In this document: positions 22,673-33,639 of the stretch, one piece after another
Position numbering within the stretch: position 1 is the stretch's first letter
Layout of the letters: each line of letters starts with the position of its first letter
Assembly (NCBI GenBank): GCA_028571685.1
Contig: CM053162.1
Span: forward strand, 5,708,001 to 5,772,000
Length of the DNA: 64,000 nt
Reading direction: 5' to 3'
Source: Heterohyrax brucei
Lineage: Eukaryota > Chordata > Mammalia > Hyracoidea > Procaviidae
Notes under the pieces: generated by a model
Told to the model about the DNA's origin: nothing
The model's input: only the letters and a program-made list of their open reading frames with translations
The model's database searches: none
Program-made: the position numbers and the translations under genes

Positions 22673-23233
22673 GGTACAACAATTAAGTCTGCAAACTTAA
22701 CTGATCTAAGGGCTACATACCTCACTGCTAAATATTACTATCATCAAATTCAAAGTACTCCCACTGGGAAGCTGTATATTGACACCACAACCTAGCCCAC
22801 CCTTCAAAGCCATTTGGGAACTCTTTCTAAAATGGCTATCATGCACAGTGGCAAAGTAGCACAGTGGCAAAGAAAACTTAATCACATAGTTGTCTGTGAG
22901 GGAGTTTTTAGCCCATAACAAATAACTGTATTGGAACACCCTCCCTACTCACCTGATCTGACCTCCAATGACTTTTTTCTTTACCCAAAGATAAAGGAAA
23001 TATTGGAAGGAAGACATTTTGATGACAGTCAGGACATTAAGGGTAGCATGATGACAGTCTCATGGCCATTCCAGAAGAAGAGCTCCAAAATGGCTTTGAA
23101 GGGTGGACTAGGCACTGGTGTCAGTGTGTAGCTTCCCAAGGGGATTACTTCAAAGGTGACTATGTGATATTCACCAATAAACTATGTAGCACTTTTCCTA
23201 GGCTGAATTTGTGAACTTAATTGTCAGACATCA
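22673..23233 (+). mobile_element. Fold-back mariner element, copy 2 (inverted relative to copy 1)
   Basis: TA flanks lie at 22671-22672 and 23234-23235. The terminal repeat is 'caattaagtctgcaaactta' on the left and 'tgaacttaattgtcagacat' on the right. The long arms mirror each other ('cccacccttcaaagccattt' / 'aaatggctttgaagggtgga'). The central plus-strand frame (22931-23131) reads 'EHPPYSPDLTSNDFFLYPK' and 'ILEGRHFDD', the mariner transposase block that holds the third catalytic aspartate, so only the C-terminal catalytic end survives. About 561 bp in all. Confidence 0.78.
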
Positions 23234-23589
23234 TACATAGAAAGTTTCTGGATGATAAGGACAAAACTATAGGACTTGTTTTTACAACCACAAAAGCAGA
23301 AAATAACAGAAAACATGTTAGATAACCGGGAACTCCTAGAAATTAAAAACTTATGCTCATCAAAACACTTTACCAGTAGAGTAAAAACCTGCAGACTGGG
23401 AAAAGTATTTGGGAAGGATATATCTGATAAGGATCTAATCTAGAAAATAAAAAAGTTCAGGAACTCAGTAACCTAACCAATCTAGTTAGAAGTCGTCAAA
23501 AGACATGAGTAGACACTTCACCAAAAAGGACACTGTATGGATCAAGAAACACATTAAAACAAGCTCATGATTACCAGTTATTAAGAGAA

Positions 23590-23742
23590 CCCATTACCAC
23601 TGAGTCAGTTCCAAGTCCCAGTTACCCTATAGTACATAGCAGAACTGCCCCATAGAGTTTCCACTAAGTACCTGATGGATTTGAACTGCCAACCTTTTGA
23701 TTATCAGCTGTAGCACTTAACTACTAAGCTACTGGGGTTTCC
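23590..23742 (-). mobile_element. AfroSINE, antisense, nearly full length
   Basis: The order 'ccattaccactgagtcag', 'agcagaactgccccatagag', 'tgatggatttgaactgccaa', 'ccttttgattatcagctgta' and 'aactactaagctactggggt' is the complete antisense AfroSINE, from 3' tail to tRNA-related head. It interrupts L1 ORF2 C-terminal sequence between 'tgattaccagttatt' and 'tagccattagaaag', with only an imperfect target duplication visible. Confidence 0.75.
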
Positions 23743-25049
23743 TATTAGCCATTAGAAAGATGCAAATCAAAACTATAATGAGTACCATATCACCCCCTTA
23801 AAAAATGGCACAGACTTAAATAAGAAATAAAAACAAAGGCAATATATGCTGTTGAGGTTGGAGGGAGATTGGAACGCTTGTCCACAGCTGATGGCACTGT
23901 AAAATAGCATAACCACTGTGAAAAATTGTATAATACTTCTTCAAAGAGCTATAAATAGAAATATCTTACAATCCAGCAATCCCACTCCTAGGTATATTCC
24001 CTAGAGATGTAATAGCAGTAACATAAGAGAAACATGTACTGCTATGTTCAGTGAAGCGCTATTCATAATACCAAAATGGTAGAAACTTGAAAGCCCATCA
24101 GTGGAAGAATGGATAAACAAATGTTGTATATAGATAAAATGAAATAACATGCAACCATAAAGAATAATAATGAGCCCTCTTAACACCATGTGGATGAATT
24201 TGATGCACATTATGCTTAGTTAAGTAAGTCAGTCAGAAAGGGACAATTATTATATGACCATATTGGCTCACTTTTGGCTTATATAACTATCAAAATGAGC
24301 ACATTTTGACAAAAATCATCAAAAATAATGGATATATATATGCTGACACTAGCACTGGTTACCAGGGACAAGCTCGGGGAAGTGAGAGAACCAGGCACTT
24401 GTTATTTTTAGTGATCGGAAAGGTAGCCTCTAATGTGGGTGAAGTGCACACAGCTCAACTAAGGTAAATGATGTCTCTAAGAAGAGCAGAAGAGAAAAAT
24501 ATACCTTTGGTAAAGGATGCAACAAATAACACTTTGCAACAACAACCAGAAATATGTGCATGGTTATACGAATATGCATATTGCCATGTAAGTGTGTAAA
24601 TATGACTATGTGGGTACATATGTCTACACAGATATCTGTACATACGAAATACATAACATAATACATAGAAACAGATGTGTGTACATGTATGCATATTCAC
24701 ATATATGACTAACAACATAGAAGCCACAGGTACAGATACTTCTCAGACATAACCAAATACATCCTGAGATTGGTTTCCTGGGTTTGAAGACTTAGGACCA
24801 CAGATTTATGTGACAACTCAGGTAACTGGCATTATATGTTTCATGAAGTGTAGGTTTTACGTACCAATGTGGTGATAGTGTCTGAGATCTTACAAATTTG
24901 CAAGAAGCCATCTAGAATATAACTACTAGTTTCTACTCATCTGAAACAAAAGAGAAAAAGTTATCAGGACTAATAATTGACAGGAAATACAGCTTCATCT
25001 ATCCTGAGACTGATAATGCCTTATAGGTTATGGAGATCAGATGTTTGTC

Positions 25050-28000
25050 TGACATACAGTTGCCAAATATTTATTCCCATTCTGTAGTTGGTCTTTTAAT
25101 TCTTTTGATGAAGTCTTTGGACTTCTATTTTCTCTTCTGATGAATGTGCTTTGTTTGCCAGACTTTGAAGTCTTTCTATTTTGTGTATTAAAACTTCCAT
25201 TGTTGATGCTATTTTATCTTAGATGAGCTTTATCGTTTTAGATTTTATATTTAGGTCTTTTATCCAGTTTGAGTTGGTTTTGGTATAAGGTGTGAGATAC
25301 AGGTCTTGTTTCATTTTTTTTGCAGATGGATACCCAATTTTGCCAGTACCATTTCTTAAAGAGACCCAGTTTAAAATCTTAGGGCCTTTGTCAAATATCG
25401 GATGTTTGTAGGAGGATGGTGGCATCTCTGGGGTCTCTACTCTATTCCGCTGCTCTATATGTCTCTTTTTGTACCAGTACCAGGCTGTTTTGACAACTGT
25501 GGCAGTGTAATAGGTTCTAAGGTCAGGTAGTGAGAGGCTTCCTAGTGTGTTCTTCTTCTTCAGTAGTGCTTTAATTACCTGGGGCTTCTTCCCTTTCCAG
25601 ACAAAGTTGATGATTTGTTTCTCGGTCTCATTAAAAAATGTCACTGGAATTTGTATTGGGATTGCATTATATAAGTAGATTGCTTTGGAAAATAGACATT
25701 TTCACAATGTTGAGTCTTCCAATCCATGGGCAGGGCATATAACTCCATTTATGTAAGTCTCTTTTAGTTTCTTGTAGTAATACCTTGTAGTTCTCTTTGT
25801 AAAGATCTCTTATTTCTCTAGTTAGACTTATTCCTAGGTATTTTATCTTCTCGGGGGCTATAGTAAACGGAAGTTATTTGGTGATTTCTTCTTTAATAAT
25901 CTTACTGTTCGTATAAAGGAATCCTACTGATTTACATATATCGATGGCACTTGGCTTGGCTTTGGCATCTTGACTCCTGATACTCTGCTGAACTCCTCTA
26001 TTAGTTCCAATAGTTTTCTTATGGATTCCTTTGGATTCTCTGCATAAACAATCATATCACGTGCAAACAGGGAAACATTTACTTCTTCATTGACAACATG
26101 AATGCCATTTATTTATTTGTCTTGTGTAATTACCCTGGCTAGAACTTTTAGCTCAACGTTGAATAGAAGTGGTGAGAGTGGGCATCCTCGTCTAGTTCCC
26201 GTTCTCAAAGGGAATTCTTTCAGTCTTTCACCATTCAGGATGATGAAGGCAGTTGGCTTTTCATAGATGCTACTGGTTACATTGAGGAATTTCCCCTCTA
26301 TTCCTGTTTTTCTGAAAGTTTTAAGCATGAATGGATGTTGAACTTTGTCAAATGCCTTTTGTGGATCAATTAACAAAATCAAGTGATTCTTACCTTTTGT
26401 GTTATTAATGTGGTTGGCTACATTAATTGTTTTTCTGATGTTGAACCAGCCTGGCATCTCTGGAATGAAACCAACTTGATTGTGATGAAGTATTGTTTTC
26501 ATATGCTGTTGAATTCTACTGGATAGAATTCTGTTGCAGAGCTTTGCATCTAGGTTCATGAGGGATACTGGTCCGTAACTGTCTTTTTTTTGTGGGATCT
26601 TTCCCTGGTTTTGGTGTCACGGTTATGCTGGCTTCATAGAATGAATTTGGGAGTATTCCATCCCTTTCTATGGTGTGAAATAGCCTCAATAGTATTGGAA
26701 TTAACTCTTCTCTAAAAGTTTGGTAGCATTCTCTGGTGAAGCCATCTGGGCCAGGACTTATTTTGGTTGGTAGAATTTCCATGACTTTTTCAATCTCTTC
26801 CTTTGTGATAGATTTATTAAATTGATCTACTTCTCCTTGTGATAATCTTGGTGAGTCTTATGAATCCAGAAATTTGTCCATCTCCTCTAGGTTTTCAAAA
26901 CTGTTAAGAGTACAATCTTTCATACTATTCTGTTATGATGTTTTCGATTTCAGCTGGGTCTGTTGTAACATCTCCCATTTCATTTTTTAATCAGGTTATT
27001 TGTATCTTCTGTTGTTTTTCTTTTGTAAGTTTAGCCAATGGTTTATCAATTTTGTTGATCTTTTCAAAGAACCAGCTTTTCATTTTGTTAATTTTTTCAA
27101 TAGTTTTTCTATCTTCTAATTCATTTAGTTTTTCTCTAATCCTTGTAATCTGTTTTCTTCTGGTGCCTGAGGGGTTCTTCTGTTGGTCTTTTTCTACTTG
27201 TCCAGGCTGTAAGGTTAATTCAGTTGTGTGCAGTTATAGAGATAAACTGACCTCTGAGCACTGCTTTTCCTGTACTCCATAAATTCTGGTAGGATGTGTT
27301 TTCATTCTCATTTGAATCCATACATTTCTTTATTTTGTCTTTAATTTCTTCTATAACCTTTTTGAGCTCTTTGAGCAAAGTGTTGTTCAGTTTCCACAAG
27401 TTTGAATTTCTACCTATGAATTTTCTGTTATTGATTTCAACTTTTACAGCTATATGGTCTGAGAAGATACTTTGCAGTAAATCAATGGTTTGGATTTTAT
27501 AGAGAATTGCTTTATGACCTAACACATAGTCTATTCTGGAGAATGTTCCACGTGCACTGGAGACGAAGGTGTAATTATCTGCTAATGGATGAAAAGATGT
27601 GTATATGTCGATAAGGTCAAGTTGGTTGATGGTTGCAATAAGATCTTCTGTATCTTTACTGAGCTTTTTCTCCAGATGATCTATCTTTAACTGAAAGGGA
27701 AGTGTTGAAGTCTACAGCTATTACTGTGGAATGATCAATCTCATTTTTCAATGTTGTCAGTATTTGTTCAATGTATTTAGGTGCTCTTGTGTTTGGTGAA
27801 TAAATATTTAACACTGTTAAGTCCTACTTGAGTACTGAACCTTTCAGCAATAAATAGTGACCATCCTTGTCCACAACAGTGGATTTTACATTAAAATCTA
27901 TCTTATCCGAGATTAGTATTGCCACACCTACTCTTCTTTGTGTATTGTTAGCTTGATATATAGTATTCCAACCTTTAATTCTCAATTTGTTCATATCTTT

Positions 28001-28143
28001 AAGTCTAAGGTGAGGTTCTTGTAAGCATCATATAGACAGGTCGTGTCTTTTGATCCAGGATGTCACTCGCTGTCTCTTTACTGGAACATTCAGTCCATTT
28101 ACATTCAATGTAATTATTGATAGGTATGTACTTAGTGCCATCA
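25050..28143 (-). pseudogene. L1 ORF2 remnant, antisense
   Basis: Open pieces in order on the minus strand include 27525-27220 ('MLGHKAILYK', the end of the endonuclease domain), 26782-26516 ('[19 protein letters not shown]', fingers), 26559-26113 ('[19 protein letters not shown]', then '[17 protein letters not shown]', RT motif A with its aspartate, and '[14 protein letters not shown]', motif B), and 25644-25219 ('ITNFVW'-type thumb and '[19 protein letters not shown]'). Motif C is out of frame and changed (plus strand 'aaacaatcatatcacgtgca', normally encoding the ADDMIVY-type box). Frameshifts separate the pieces, so no functional enzyme is encoded. Confidence 0.8.
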
Positions 28144-28509
28144 TTTTGATGTAATTACTTTTTGTTGATGTTTTCTATATGGCTCTTAATGTTCTGCTCT
28201 GGGGCATTCTTCTTTACAGGTTGTTGTTTCAGTGTTGGTCTTGTGTTCATTGAGACTCCTGTATTGCATTTCTTATTTGATACAATGTACTGTTAATCTG
28301 CTTTATGACTACATACTAAGATTAAACGCAATTTTAAGTACTTCATAACTCTGAAACTTCCTCTGCATCAAAAACAACTATAACTACTGTAGGGTATTCC
28401 TCTTTTAATGTGATGGTATTATAGTTGTCATGATATGATCACGGATTCCCTTATAATACTGTAGCTTTGATGAAGCTTTGTGATTTCCATAACTGATTAG
28501 AATTTTGGA

Positions 28510-29430
28510 TGAAGTGTCCTGAATTGTCACCTAAAATACAGATTCAGGGAAGAAATTCTTTCAATACTTCATGTAATTTTGGTTTAGTTTTTATGAAGTC
28601 TCTAAATTTCTCTTTATTTTCAAAAATCTTAATTTCACCATTATATTTGATACACAATTTTGCAGGATGGAATTTTTTTTTCATTCAGGGCTTTGAATGT
28701 GTCTGCCCACTGTTTTCTAGCCAGTATTGTTTCAGTAGAAAAGTCAGACGAAAGCCTACACGGTTTCTCTCAGACTGTTAGTTTTGCTTTGAGCCTTGCT
28801 GCCTTCAGAAGCATCTGTTTATGTTGTAGCTTGTTAAGCTTGATTATAATATGCCTTGGCGTCTTTCTCTTGGAGTCTAGCTTTTGCAGTGTTTGACAAA
28901 CATCTTGAATACCTATGTTCTCTTTGCTCACAATCTTGGGAAAGTTTTCTGTCAGCATCTCTACAGCAATACTCTCTATATTGTCATTAATCCCCCCTTG
29001 TTCAGGAATGTCAATTAAATGTAAATTATTCCTCTTCATGGAGTCCCACATGTTTCTTAATGCAGCTTCATTTTTCTTATTTCTTTTCTCTGATTTCACC
29101 TAACAAATGCTGGTGTCAGTTACTCTGCCTTCTAGGTCACTGAGTCTAACTTCCATCTGTTCAATCCTACTCTTTTTGCTTTGGATAGAATTACCTAACT
29201 CTGTAATTTTTTACTGATCTGATGTATTTCAGATCATTGATGTTGCATCAGTTCAAATAGCTCACCAAATTTTTCATTTTGTTCTACTGCATTTTGTTTA
29301 ATCTCTAGGAGGGTTCTATATATAGCCAGCCAGCCAATATAGAACTCTTCTCTATTCAACCTCTGATAGCTTGATAAAGACATCTTCATCTGGGAATTTT
29401 TTTGAATCTTTAGGGAATTTTCTGGAGCAT
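28510..29430 (-). pseudogene. L1 ORF1 remnant, antisense
   Basis: A 109-codon open piece (29099-28770) reads 'MKSEKRNKKNEAALRNMWDS', 'NLHLIDIPEQGG', 'NFPKIVSKENIGIQDV' and 'RHIIIKLNKLQHKQMLLKAA', which is the RRM-to-C-terminal core of ORF1p. Its continuation ('SLHGFSQTVSF' is the antisense shadow) and the N-terminal coiled-coil half are frame-broken. Its position upstream of the ORF2 remnant in the same orientation supports one element. Confidence 0.75.
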
Positions 29431-30338
29431 TTGAAGACTGCTGCTTTAAATGATTAATTATGGTCTGCTGCCTGTGTGCCGTCTAGATACTGTTTGATTT
29501 CTCTGGTATTGGATCTAAGAGAATTGTTGATCACCAGCTGTCTCTAATACTCTAGTGATTTGCCCCAGGTGGACTCTCTGGAGTGGAAGACTCTGCTTTG
29601 GGGTGGCAAAAAGGCTGCTATGCTTATGGAGAAACTGGGGGCTTCCAGCCAACCCTACAATGTGGGTCAGAGAAGAGAGGGAGGAACAGATGCCAGGCCT
29701 CTCAGCAGAGAGCTCTCTGGGGAAATACATAGGCTTCTCAGCCCTAAACATAAACTACACTTCTATGCAGGGAGCTGTCCAGGTGCTGAACTGGGAGCTG
29801 AGAGCTGACCAATGGACTGGCCTGAACAGGCAGTCACACTCCACCTGCTAGCTCCTAATGAAAGTACGTTACCGGCCTTTCACAGACGCTGCAGTTCTCC
29901 AATACCGTGAAACAGCAGAAGCGGAGGTCATTTGGCTACTGGATCATTTTCGAGGGGAAGATTAGTCTAATACTGCTGCCTAGTCAAATATGCTAGGTCC
30001 TAAGGCTCCCCAAATGTTCAGTGCTCCATACAAATATCATCCAGGCCTTAGTTCTCAGAGGGAAATGAGGAGACATTTGTTTACTCCTCCCTCTTTTTAC
30101 AGAATAGAAATTATTAAACAGGAACCTAATTTACTGTGTAAACTTTCCCCTTAAACACAATACTAAAAAAATGTTTGGGGAAAGTTTTTGTTAAATAAAG
30201 TCATTAAATAACTGCAGAACTTTTCAGATTCTTTCCTATGTATATATAGAACATGTAGTGACAAATGGGAGACAAGACCACACATTGTTGCTTAAACTTA
30301 TTTGTCTAAGTTTTATTTTTCCTCCCTAAGTTGTTGTT

Positions 30339-30800
30339 CTAGTGCTCATGGTATAATAGTTAAGAGACTGGGTGCTAACCAAAAGGTCAGCAGTTTGGAT
30401 CCACCAACCGTTACTTGCCACGGAGTCACCTTTGGCTCACGGTGACTCAGTGAAGTCAGCATAAAATGGAGCCTGGTCCTAACATTATCTCCAGGATTGT
30501 TGGTATGCTCAAGTCCATTGTTATGGCTACTGTATAGTTTGAGTGACTTCTAACCTAGGGGACTCAGCTTCTAGCAGTGTATTGGACAATACGCTGTTGT
30601 CATTCACAGGGTTTTCACTGGCTATTTTTCAAAAGTACATGTATAGGCCTCTTTGTCTTAGTCTGGAAATTCCATTGAAACCTGACCACTATAAGTGACC
30701 CTTCTGGAATTTGAAGTTTTGGTTGTGTAACTACCAGCTTCACAGAAACATGTGAGCAATCACAGTATAAAAGTCTGACAGACAGGTGGCTGTTCCTCCC
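30339..30800 (+). mobile_element. Composite AfroSINE with extended 3' module
   Basis: The head is tRNA-like ('tcatggtataatagttaaga', then 'ctaaccaaaaggtcagcagt' and 'ttggatccacc', a degenerate B box). It is followed by 'caagtccattgttatggcta', which matches antisense RTE 3' sequence, and then by 'cagggttttcactggctatt', 'cttagtctggaaattcc' and 'ctgacagacaggtgg', a module found in longer AfroSINE-type repeats. The parts are all diverged. Whether it is one composite family or stacked insertions cannot be settled by eye. Confidence 0.55.
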
Positions 30801-31639
30801 TACAAAACTATATACTAACCTCTCAGACATCGTCAGTATGCTCTGAATGCAGTCACAGAAGTATCAGTGTATACAGAAGCTTCCCCTTGCTTATTAAGCT
30901 CTAGGTCAGTAATGAAAATACTCAAATAGCCAAATGTATATTCCCCACCTCATAGTTACCAATGTGTATCCCCAACATGCAGGCTGTATTTTTCCCTTTT
31001 TTTTTCAACCAAGAAACACCTTTTTCAGTCACAGCTACTTGCTATGTACATCCTGAGACTCATGTGCTTTCACCCAGTATACTCTTTCCAATTCTCTTAA
31101 CAGAACAGTTTTATTTGTTGGGGCTTTCTTTCTACACTCCCCAACATCCCACAGTTTCACTCCTCTCTAACCATCCCATCTGCCTTCTTGGCCCTTTGGA
31201 AAGTGGAATGTAGGCAGTTTAGGATATTCAGGAGCACTAAGTGAATTCCTGCAGCTAACCCTGATTTCAGCTTGCTGTTTTGTCTGTGGGCTACATATAG
31301 ATATCAAATTAAGAATTCGTTACATGATGTCTGTCAGAAATAAATGAGAAGGAATGAGGAGCAGGGGGAGCTGATGGAAAGGCAAGTCAAAGGGCTGATT
31401 GTAGATAAATGTCCAATTTTTCATAAGACATGAAACAAATGTCAAAATAAAAATGAGGAAAAAAAGTCCTTCCAAGGAGAACTGCCATTTAGTGAACAGT
31501 CTTGGATCAGAGGGGAAGGAAGGGAAAGTGAGAAAAGGGAGGCTCAGGCACACAGGGAAATGAGAGACCAAGAGTGAGAGCTGCATAAATCAACAACAGA
31601 AGGACATATGTAGTGGTTTGACATTTTATAATATAGCTT
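30801..31639. other. No gene seen; unique sequence
   Basis: I find no recognisable repeat or coding pattern here. A C+T-rich stretch lies near 30990-31020. A run at 31340-31580 is open on the minus strand for 88 codons, but its translation is hydrophobic low-complexity without known motifs, and I do not call it a gene. Confidence 0.5.
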
Positions 31640-31860
31640 CCTATACATTATCCAGCCATTTAAAACCACACATTTGTGATGTTACTTAAGATGTGCAATA
31701 ACCCTGTAATAGGCATCATAGGCTATTGGTTTCTTGATTTCATGTCTGAAGAAACCAAGATTCAAAGATAAAAAAAAATTCACAAGGTCAAAAAAACAGA
31801 TGAGTAGTGGAGTGAATTCCACATGCCTTGTTCCTACTGCCATAATGGCCTTCTCTGAGT
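31640..31860 (+). mobile_element. MIR-type SINE
   Basis: 'caataaccctgtaataggca' followed by 'tgaagaaaccaagattcaaa', 'ttcacaaggtcaaaaa' and 'gagtggagtgaattccacatg' (split) follows the order of the MIR middle and 5' parts, with the 'gaaactgaggctcagag' landmark diverged. A-rich expansion around 31770 distorts it. Confidence 0.5.
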
Positions 31861-32089
31861 ACACAGATTGTAGCATTAAACAAACAAACAAAAAAAAAAC
31901 AAAACAAAAAACCTGCAGTGAGGTGGACAGTTTTAGTTCAAGAATATACCATTCTTATTTCTGCAGATTACAAACTAGGTTACTCAAGTGAGTCCACCTA
32001 CTGAAAACTTCTAAAAGAGCTAGATAAGACATTTTATATATACTTAAAAACATCAAAGAGTGTGCCACCTGATGTGAAATTCTCAGACT

Positions 32090-32640
32090 CTAAATTAAAG
32101 AGTTAACAGAAGAATAGATGTCTTCAAATTGACATGTTGAGAAGCATATGGACTACCAGAAGAAAGGAAACCCTGGTAGTGTAATGATTAAGTTCTACAG
32201 CTGCTAACCAAAATGTCAGCAGTTCTAATCTGCCAGGTGCTCCCTAGAAAATCTCTGTGGGAGTGCAGTCTGCCCTGTCCTACAGGGTTGTTATGAACTG
32301 GAATTGCCTTGATGGCATTTTTTTTTTCTTTTTTGGTACCAGAAGAAAACAATGAACAAACATCTTAAAATAAATACAGTCATCAGATTCTTTAGAACTG
32401 AGGATAGTGAAACTTTGGCTTACTTGTTTTGAACATGTCATGAGGAAAGGCCAATTGCTAGAAAAGGACATAATGGCTGATAAAGTACAAGGTCTGTGTA
32501 AATAAGAGAAAGCTTCAATGAGATGAAGTGACCCAATAGCTACAATAATGGATTAAGCATATCAACAATCATGAAAATGGGACAGAATCAGGCAATTTTT
32601 TTTTTGCTGTTGTTGTTGCATGTAAGGTTGCCATGGAGGT
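32090..32640 (+). mobile_element. RTE LINE 3' fragment, interrupted by an AfroSINE
   Basis: Before the SINE, 'agaatagatgtcttcaaatt' and 'atatggactaccagaagaa' match the RTE stretch seen at 5650-5710 (IDAFELW and following). After it, 'acatgtcatgaggaaaggcc', 'ctagaaaaggacataatgg', 'agcttcaatgagatgaag' and 'acaataatggattaagcata' continue toward the RTE 3' end. The element is strongly decayed. Confidence 0.65.
32166..32336 (+). mobile_element. AfroSINE, sense, with perfect 12-bp target duplication
   Basis: Flanks 'taccagaagaaa' at 32154-32165 and 32337-32348 are identical. Between them lie 'ggaaaccctggtagtgtaat' (head), 'gctgctaaccaaaatgtcag', 'cagttctaatctgccagg' (degenerate B box), 'ctgtcctacagggttgttat' and a T-rich end after 'gatggca'. 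This is a tRNA-derived SINE mobilised by an RTE LINE. Its own host is an RTE fragment, so the SINE is the younger. Confidence 0.85.
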
Positions 32641-32645
32641 AAGCC

Positions 32646-32815
32646 AACACAATGGTAACTACAAACCAAACCAAACGCACTGCTGTCAAGTTGATTCTGA
32701 TTCACAGTGACCACATAAGGCAGAGTAGAACTACACCAGCGTTTCCAATGACCACCTGGTACATCAGAGCTACCAATCTTTTGATTAGCAGCCATAAAAT
32801 GGCAACTAACAACAA
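32646..32815 (-). mobile_element. AfroSINE, antisense
   Basis: 'aaaccaaaccaaacgcactg' followed by 'tcaagttgattctgattcac', 'ggcagagtagaactacacca' and 'tcttttgattagcagccata' is the antisense order of an AfroSINE. The B-box region ('accacctggtacatcagagc') is diverged. It lies immediately after the RTE fragment. Confidence 0.7.
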
Positions 32816-32929
32816 CATAAAGAGAATGCACAAATAACAACAGCTAAACTCTGGCCTTGTAGTCTTCTGCTGAGTCAAATAAATTTGAACATTGTTTTGA
32901 CAACCTCAAAAAGTCAGGGGGTCTTAGTT

Positions 32930-33332
32930 GTCTAGAGCTGCTATAACAGAAATACCACAGGTGGATGGTTTTAACAGACATTTATTTTCTCACAGTTTAG
33001 TAGACTAGAAGTCTGAATCAGGGCACTGAATCTAGGGAAATTTTTCTTCCCTCTGTTGGCTCTGGAGGAAAGTTCTTGTCTCTTCAGCTTCTGCTTCCTG
33101 ATTCCATGGCGATCTCCATGTGTCTTCGCATCTATCTTAACCCATCTCTTCTTGCTGGCTTGTTTAATCTCTTTTATATCTCAGAAGAGATCGACTCAAA
33201 ATAAACCCCACACTAATCCTGTCTCATTAACACAACAAAGATATCCTATTCCCAAATGGGATTATAGCCACACACAGAGAGGTTAGAATTTGCAGCACAT
33301 ATTTTGAGGGAGACAAAATTCAATCCATAACA
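32930..33332 (-). mobile_element. MaLR-like LTR, antisense, shorter subfamily
   Basis: It runs from 'gtcttagttgtctag' to 'ccataaca'. The middle ('cttctgcttcctgattccat', 'gcttgtttaatctcttttat', 'tattcccaaatgggattata') matches the LTR of the provirus at 14815-20882 rather than the 3212/13769 type. It is about 400 bp against about 510-536 bp, so two LTR subfamilies coexist in the window. Confidence 0.7.
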
Positions 33333-33639
33333 TGGAAGAACAGCAATCAAAGCCCAGGAATATTCTGAAGTAGAGAAGTCTAATGAAAATGCCCTTAAAT
33401 AAGCTGAGATCTCAGAAGGCTGCATTCCTAGGGTGAGATTAAACTGAAAGATGAACTTTCTTTTCAAGAAACTGTATTATAGTTTGAATTACCTGGGCTA
33501 TCTGAGATACCAGGAGTAATTAGTCTATTTTAAAGTTAATTCTGAACAAAGACTTCCCCCAATCAATTTTAAGATTCTCTGGAGGAAGGTACTTTCATGC
33601 TAGGGCACAAATAATTACTACTTTTTTTTTTTAAATGTA

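Larger units (their letters stand above)
21480..25040 (+). mobile_element. Old LINE-1, ORF2 C-terminal half and 3' UTR, multiply interrupted
   Basis: L1 ORF2 sequence is seen at 21480-21725 ('cctaggaataaatctaaata'), 22287-22670 (a frame with 'KMKQDPYLTLYTK'), 23236-23590 and 23743-24250. The 3' UTR follows, with 'catagaagccacaggtacag' near 24717. The tail of the element lies around 25000-25040. Two mariner elements, an AfroSINE and a 21-bp SINE-tail insert all sit inside it. All ORF2 frames are short. It is older than every one of its guests and than the neighbouring L1s. Confidence 0.7.
25050..30090 (-). mobile_element. LINE-1 no. 3, antisense, lacking its 3' end
   Basis: Read on the minus strand this is probable 5' UTR (about 30090-29440), ORF1 (about 29430-28510), spacer, and ORF2 from about 28143 down to 25050, where it stops within the C-terminal third of ORF2. 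The 3' UTR and tail are missing. The break abuts the tail of the older plus-strand L1. The 5' UTR limit is inferred from composition and continuity. It is decayed but closer to an intact reading than L1 no. 5. Confidence 0.8.

Noticed and set aside
22931..23131. 66-codon frame as an active transposase
   Set aside because: It covers only the C-terminal block of a mariner transposase. No DNA-binding or first catalytic region is present.
24530..24720. Y-rich minus-strand frames with repeated CTH-type text
   Set aside because: They derive from an A/T and 'acatatg'-rich L1 3' UTR segment, low complexity rather than protein.
30339..30440. tRNA gene suggested by A- and B-box-like text
   Set aside because: The boxes are degenerate and belong to the tRNA-derived head of an AfroSINE. 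No cloverleaf is evident.
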